Source: Trileptium ribeirensis (lineage: Eukaryota; Nematoda; Enoplea; Enoplida; Thoracostomopsidae). Taken from it: a stretch of 64,000 bases of DNA. How positions within the stretch are numbered: the stretch's first letter is position 1; each line of letters starts with the position of its first letter. Below, in pieces: positions 58,781 through 64,000 of this stretch. Position numbers and translations under genes: made by a program. Below the pieces are notes generated by a model, which saw only the letters and a program-made list of their open reading frames with translations, made no database searches and had not been told where the DNA came from. The stretch is taken from NCBI GenBank assembly GCA_030248225.1, contig JASANE010000256.1, forward strand, positions 1-64,000. Direction: 5' to 3'.

Positions 58781-60641
58781 TCGGGGTACACAGTACCCGT
58801 ACTTAGGCGAGACCTTACACTTGGTCATGCAATAGATCAGACTAATTACACTGACGATAATCGTGACGATAAAATAACGCGAGTCCAGTGTACTCCAAAG
58901 CGGGAAAGTTAACCACCTTTTGAACTTGTTCCCTAGCTATCTGAGCTACTTGTAGGTTTGGTGCCTTGGCATCATCGAGTGAACTCCAGGTTAAAGGTCT
59001 TAATTTGAGGCCGGAGAGCCGGTCAATGGTAATATTCGGTCCGAATTTGATGGTGATTTCTTCAGGTTTCAACATGCTAGTCAGTACTATTGATCCTATA
59101 ACTAATTGTGTATAATTTCCGTGGGGAAACCATACAATTCCGTTAGGCGGAACTTTTATAGCCTTGCCTAACGTTACGTGTGCGAGTTGCCTACGATTAG
59201 TCAGTGTAACTTCAGGTTCGCTAGTCCTAGTTATAACACCATGAATAGTTGTATGCACGGCGGTGTCATTGGCGAGTGGACCGATAAGCGTTCGGTTGCT
59301 ACATGCGTGTTTGATAGATTCGGGCACAATTTCACCAGCTATGATCCATTCTAAGTAGTTGGTGCTATGGTCGATCAACAGCGCGTGTGGTTGGCAAATC
59401 GCAATTCCGGGTCTTTGTTTGCATGCTCCTAGGTTCAATGATTCAAAGCGGATATGCCCTAAGCGGGCGGTGTATTGCAGAAGCGGTAGTCTCAGCTGCG
59501 TAAGCGTGTCAGGGGCGTACAAACCTGTGTGATAGACCCGAAAATAAGGTCGGACATCGCTGCGTTTAGGTAGTAGTAGTTGCAGAATGAACCCAAAGCG
59601 AAATGCTGCTAGGTCCACACTTACAGGCATAACGCTTCCAAACTGATATGCTAAGCTGGGTTCTCGCATAAGGATAGTCTTAGAAATGCGTGAGTCCATT
59701 GAAAATAGCTGTCGTAACATGACGACATCTATTACAGCAGGAGATAGTTCGCAGCTTAGCATGGACTCCATTATGGCCTGTACCGACGAGCGCATGTTGG
59801 CTCGAAGGATGTGGTCGATTAGCTGGTGATGTACGTGTGTGATCTCTTTCTGATCAGCACAACGAACCTGTTCTATCATAGCAACTACGTCTTGCATGCT
59901 ATGATACAAGAATGCGTAAATATCTTCATTAGCTCGGGTTAATTGTTTTATGGCCTTGGTGTTTCTGAAAGAGACATCGTTCGTCTCGCGCATAAATTTC
60001 GCTAGAACGGTTACCTGTTGTCGAACATTATTAATATGAACTCCGTTAGCGAAGGCCATTCCTAGGCCCAAAAATCCGGAAACGGCACCAGCAGCTGCGG
60101 CGATTAAGCTTGCAAAATGCTTTTCCCTGCGATTGTTAGTGAGGTCGCACAACTGCTCATTTGCCACGCAAAAAGAATGTACTAGTAGCGAGTAATTGTT
60201 AGTATCCAATACGCCATGGCAAGCGTCGTCTAACTCACGTTCCAGGGTACTTAGAGTCTTGTGCAGCTGCGGATACTCCGTGCAGTTCGCTTTTCTGCAG
60301 CAATCAGCGCGGCAGGAACCGTTAGCTTCATACGGCGGACAGAAATTGCTCACGAAGGGATCTGACTTGCGTTCCCAATCTCGAAGTGACTGCTACCGTA
60401 CCACTGGCAAATGCGTAGCCTGATCGGAGGTAATCACTAAACCCTGTGGTTCAATGATAACGCCTACTCGACGGTTGACAAACGCACCTAATCGCGAGAT
60501 GGTGTCGCTGAATGGCGAGACCGTAGCGTTAGTGGAGCTTAGTGCTGAGAGCCAAAGCAGTAGTAAGATACCGCACACTTTCCTCATGCCTGTAGGGTGA
60601 CCCAGGCTATTGTTTAGACCAGGTGAAGATTGTCGGGCCAC
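58781..60641 (-). pseudogene. envelope-like glycoprotein
   Basis: Begins with a signal-peptide-like stretch (MRKVCGILLLLWLSAL; ATG at 60587, or 60641 upstream). A cysteine-rich N-terminal part follows, then NNRREK before a hydrophobic glycine/alanine-rich segment containing GAVSGFLGLG, which looks like a class I fusion peptide. A long helical region rich in heptad-like positions comes next, with NxS/T sites further on. A membrane-spanning segment lies at about 58890-58810, in a different frame because of a likely one-base indel near 58901-58907. An in-frame TAG lies at 60393-60395. Envelope function is inferred from architecture; I cannot name the family. The copy is broken. Confidence 0.75.
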
Positions 60642-61620
60642 CTTTCGAGGAGCTCTGATTCATCCTCGCTATTCACCACTTCCCCCTCTAATTGCTCGGA
60701 ATTTTTTCCTGTCAATTCTCTTTTCCTGTCGAGGTCCTCCTGAGAGTCAGTTTCAGAGGTTTCCTCAGCGGGTTTCAAGCATTCAGCCATCGCTAGGGCC
60801 AATTGTTTTTTCCAAGTCTTGGGTAGAATTACTGACAGTGTCACGTCGGAGTGTACACGGTTCCGAAATCAGGTAGTCTACTTCTGCATGTTCGCCTATT
60901 GTCATGCCACACTCGATTTGGAGCAAGTTAACACTAGCAGGACGTCTCAAGAGTCTTAGACGCGCACACAATAGCACTAAACGATCCCGTCTATGGGAGT
61001 CGTCGATAAACTCCATGTAGCTCATAGCGTGTTGGACAAAGCAAGTTATAGGTACTCCCTCGTTACCTTGATTTCGGTAGATAAATTCGAGCAACTGAGG
61101 CGCTTCACACAACATATCATGCACGTCAATATTAGCAGCGCGTGAAAGACGTTGCATTCGTAGTACCTACGTAGTAGCGCCAGTTGGGTATTATATACCC
61201 GTCGATACGGATGGACGCGCAAGCTGTGCTTAAGGTATCCTGATAATTCCATTTCCCATGGTGGCCGATGAAATAACAGCAAGGACTAGCGCTCGTATTT
61301 GGTTGGGCATGACTTCTCCTACACTCGCGGCACACGGGGTGCATACCTAACTCTGCCTCAAATTCCTTCTTCATGACCTGCTGGAGCGTGTGGTCATTCA
61401 CGCATTAGTCCACCAGTTCCATGAAAAGTTCTAACGAGGCAAGATCTACAGGATCGAGATACAATCCAGTCACGCGGTGATCACTAGGGGAGGCCATCCC
61501 TAGTATGCAACTGAGCATAGCGGAATCTCGTTGAAGAGCTGCATCCTCACTACATTCGAAACGGACATCGAAAAGTCTACTTAAGTTGTTCAACTGCTCC
61601 ATGGCTAACACAACTCTTCG
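60614..61620 (-). pseudogene. Cys/His-rich upstream ORFs, gag-like position
   Basis: In successive frames: AMEQLNNLSRLFDVRFECSE; then HPVCRECRRSHAQP with CCYFIGHH (a possible zinc site); MQRLSRAANIDVHDMLCEAP and LLCARLRLLRRPASV; and a charged tail (LELLERWPDNLHLV region) overlapping the envelope start. A TAA near 61405 and at least two frame changes break it. The position suggests a structural protein, but no capsid or zinc-knuckle signature is recognised. Confidence 0.5.
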
Positions 61621-61631
61621 ATAGAAAAGGG

Positions 61632-62162
61632 TTATAATACCGCGGGATGTCCAAAGTCAGCGTTTATCTCACCTGCTCTAAAATTAATTGGAATGGGGCA
61701 TTCCTCCACACGAGAGGTCGGGTTACCTGGTAATTCAATGCGGGGGTTATGATAATGCGCAGTCTCGGCATGATCAGTTGAAGTGACAAACAATGCGTCC
61801 GGTCCGACAAGTCGATTTCGTTCATCCGCCGTTGATGGGCGAATGCGTCCAAGCTCAATTGGGATATCGTTAGTAAGATAAAGTCCATACATGTTCGACA
61901 GTTGCTCGTCCAGTCGGTGTAATCGTTAGTCATTAGCGTCCCGTACAAAATTAAGTGTTTTCGCTCGTCCCATACATGCGTCTACCTGCTCGCTAATTAT
62001 GCTTACAGATTCCTCCGAATTACCCGGGGACATACTTGACCTCTTTTCGACGGATTCATCCTCAGCTGTCCTAAGTCTCTTAAGTGGGCTATCCGAATTA
62101 CCCAAGGGCATACAAGGCCCCTCTTCGACGGATCCCAAAATATCGCTAGAAATTATAGACAA
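61632..62162 (-). pseudogene. broken ORF with internal repeats
   Basis: One frame runs from 62162 to 61632 with a TAA at 61926-61928: SIISSDILGSVEEG..., KRLRTAEDESVEKRSS, then LTNDIPIELGRIRPSTADER. Upstream, three ~95-100-bp DNA repeats around AATTACCC(G/A)GGG and TTCGACGGATCC (62020-62230) encode similar peptide units. Function unknown. Confidence 0.5.
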
Positions 62163-62273
62163 GGTGTCGGCGGACTCACCTAAATTACCCGGGCGGATAC
62201 GCGGCGACCCTTCGATAGGATCCCCCCTGCACTAGTACTACTGCCGCTACCCTCATCAGTGGTTTCACTTGAT

Positions 62274-63760
62274 TCATCCTTCACTGGTGGTATTGTCGGC
62301 GTCCTCGGAGCGGATTGACAGATGACTTGTTCGCATGCTCAAATCAATACCGTCGTCCGATGGTGCTAGCGGTAGCGCATTGTTTCGGCGCGTTTCCCAC
62401 ACCCCTTCACGGTGCCACTCTCGTACATCGGGGGTAGGTTCACGTCGGTACCAATTTGCATTAGGATCTTCCCAGTTCGCCCAAAATTCCTCATCACTCA
62501 ACAGGCGTTCCTCATCGATTTCGCTATCGCTGGCTTCATCATTACTATTGTCAGAGTCATTTGGGGCGTTGGTTACTACAAATCCAAGCTTGCCGTCCGG
62601 TTAATCCTCAAAATCGCTATGTACATGTGCGATATTTTGACTTAGGTTAGACACTTTCGCTTCGCTTAAATGATTCGAATCGCTCGTTGTGGATCCACGT
62701 TGTTCAAATAGGAGTTCAACCGACTCCCCAATTCACCACACTTCTGATGAACAACATCATCACTAACATCAAGTTCATCACGCGAGTCATTGAAAAAACT
62801 TAACTTATCATGGGGAACGTTACTGCGCGCTTCAGTAACGCTTGGCGCAACGGAAGCCTCACAATGCGATGGACGGCCTTTATTTGCCACCCCGCCATCT
62901 ACATCCCCGTACCTGGGCAGACCCCGGGCAATACTTTCATCCCCAACGATCATACCCGCTTCATTGGTGCAAACGGTCGTGAACCCGTTGCTACCTTGGC
63001 TTGGATACGGGTGACAAGGGCGGCCCCCGTCAGCATCAAAAAAGTACCCAATGACCGTGGTACCCCTTCACAATGAGGTCGGGAAAGTCACCTCAAGTCC
63101 ATCAATGTTATAATTGGTCGGTTCAAAATAACATTCAATTACATCAACTTCACTTCCATCGTTATCCGCCATAAATTCACTAAGACTACAAGCGCGACCT
63201 AACCTAGGTAAATCAGCAAGTTCATACGACAAACAATTCTCACGCTCACACAAGGGACGACCCGCGCGGCGGTCCGACCCACATACTACATCATATGACC
63301 TATAATTTAGAACGGGACTAGGGCTAGGCGACTCTGATGAGGCCTATACATCGTCTGGCCTAGCCTCCTTCATCCCTGGTCGTTCGCCGACCTCTAAAAA
63401 CTTCATGGGTGCCTCACACGGCGACCCGAATTGATCCATATCTTCTTGAGCCATATCAACGTCCTCGGCTTCCCTGCCGGAATAATCAACATCATCAACA
63501 TCATCCACACACTCTTTCGGATGGCCAGCTACAGAGGAGGAAAATAATAACAATGGCTCAAATACATCAACATCATCTTCCACATTCCTTCCTGGCATCT
63601 CCAAAGAGCTGGGGGTTCCGGAATTCCCCCTTGAGGTGATTCCCTGGGGACTACCGGCAATAAAATCATCACTTTCCTTATACTCACTTAACCTATAATT
63701 TTCAACACAACCGTCTTCCGTTTCTTCACAAATTTCCATGCTACCGTTTCCATTTTTCAA
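62274..63760 (-). pseudogene. acidic Asp/Glu/Ser-rich broken ORF
   Basis: From MKNGNGSMEICEETEDG (63760) one frame continues through a TAG near 63344 and a TGA near 63068 to a TAA at 62666. After a frame change it resumes as NDSDNSNDEASDSEIDEERL and WANWEDPNANWYRREP. Very acidic, with DDVDDVDYSG and EDVDMAQEDMDQ. I do not recognise it; it may be the N-terminal structural region of the retroelement or a separate gene. Confidence 0.45.
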
Positions 63761-64000
63761 AATACTTAAAGTTCGTACGTTCGTGTCGGGTCCACGCCGG
63801 ACTCACTGGTTCGATTGATTAACCGTGCGCTCGCCTCGCTGTTCGCTCGTAGACATATATACACACGGATCATCACCCACGCTTGGTGTGTCCGCACGCA
63901 ACATATACAATCCCTCTCCCTCATAACCCTCTTTTTGATATTTTGGATTTTCAGTGCTATGTACAGTGGTAGTGATTTCGTGCAGGTACTGTTCATTGTC

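Larger units (their letters stand above)
56218..63997 (-). mobile_element. degenerate envelope-bearing Ty3/Gypsy-like retroelement
   Basis: Minus-strand order: acidic ORFs (63.8-61.9 kb), Cys/His-rich ORFs (61.9-60.6 kb), an envelope-like glycoprotein (60.6-58.8 kb), protease (58.6-58.1 kb), a linker (58.1-57.6 kb), reverse transcriptase (57.6-56.5 kb) and RNase H (56.5-56.2 kb). Integrase is absent and no LTR pair was found. The element runs past the right edge. An envelope before protease differs from the usual gag-pol-env order. Inactivating changes occur in almost every domain, so this copy is dead. Confidence 0.8.

Overview
This is eukaryotic, almost certainly animal, DNA. It is AT-rich, has long GT-AG introns, and is full of tandem repeats and transposon remains. 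Two conserved host genes can be assembled exon by exon: a YJU2/CCDC94-type splicing factor on the minus strand (about 6.2-15.2 kb) and an alpha-tubulin on the plus strand (26.5-51.6 kb). They lie head to head. From memory only, the wording of the YJU2 protein and the retroelement mix fit a nematode-like invertebrate with a large, repeat-rich genome; the species cannot be named from the sequence.

Layout. 1-1.8 kb: end of a 130-bp satellite array. 2.0-2.5 kb: broken LINE reverse transcriptase. 3.2 kb: orphan exon-like segment. 3.46-10.67 kb: a pair of ~1.75-kb inverted repeats. The right arm holds the working-orientation exons 3-4 of YJU2; the left arm holds a mutated inverted copy of them. 13.8-14.3 kb: 78-bp minisatellite in YJU2 intron 1. 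15.5-17.2 kb: broken minus-strand coding region dominated by an Asn-rich heptapeptide repeat. 17.9-18.3 kb: spaced short direct repeats. 22-26 kb: SINE-like tRNA head, a possible ATG-only first exon of the tubulin gene, and a hAT-like nonautonomous element inside a TA microsatellite.

26.5-51.6 kb: eight alpha-tubulin coding exons. The introns are crowded with insertions: a dispersed repeat shared with YJU2 intron 4, a degenerate R1/I-type LINE, a MITE family with CTGGCCTGTCC ends, a second hAT-like MITE, a CsRn1-like Ty3/Gypsy element (39.85-44.21 kb) inside a 173-bp tandem array, an 86-bp tandem array, and a 1.5-kb element with 22-bp terminal repeats. A Tc1/mariner-like MITE begins 26 bp after the tubulin stop codon and carries the best polyadenylation signal.

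56.2-64 kb: a degenerate, envelope-bearing Ty3/Gypsy-like retroelement on the minus strand, running off the right edge. Its order is unusual: acidic and Cys/His-rich upstream ORFs, then an envelope-like glycoprotein, then protease, reverse transcriptase and RNase H, with no integrase. One UAG interrupts the envelope frame in a UAG-CAG-UCA context, matching the known UAG-CARYYA read-through consensus. A second UAG separates the envelope tail from the protease in one shared frame. This is the most unusual system in the window, though the element also carries clear inactivating lesions.
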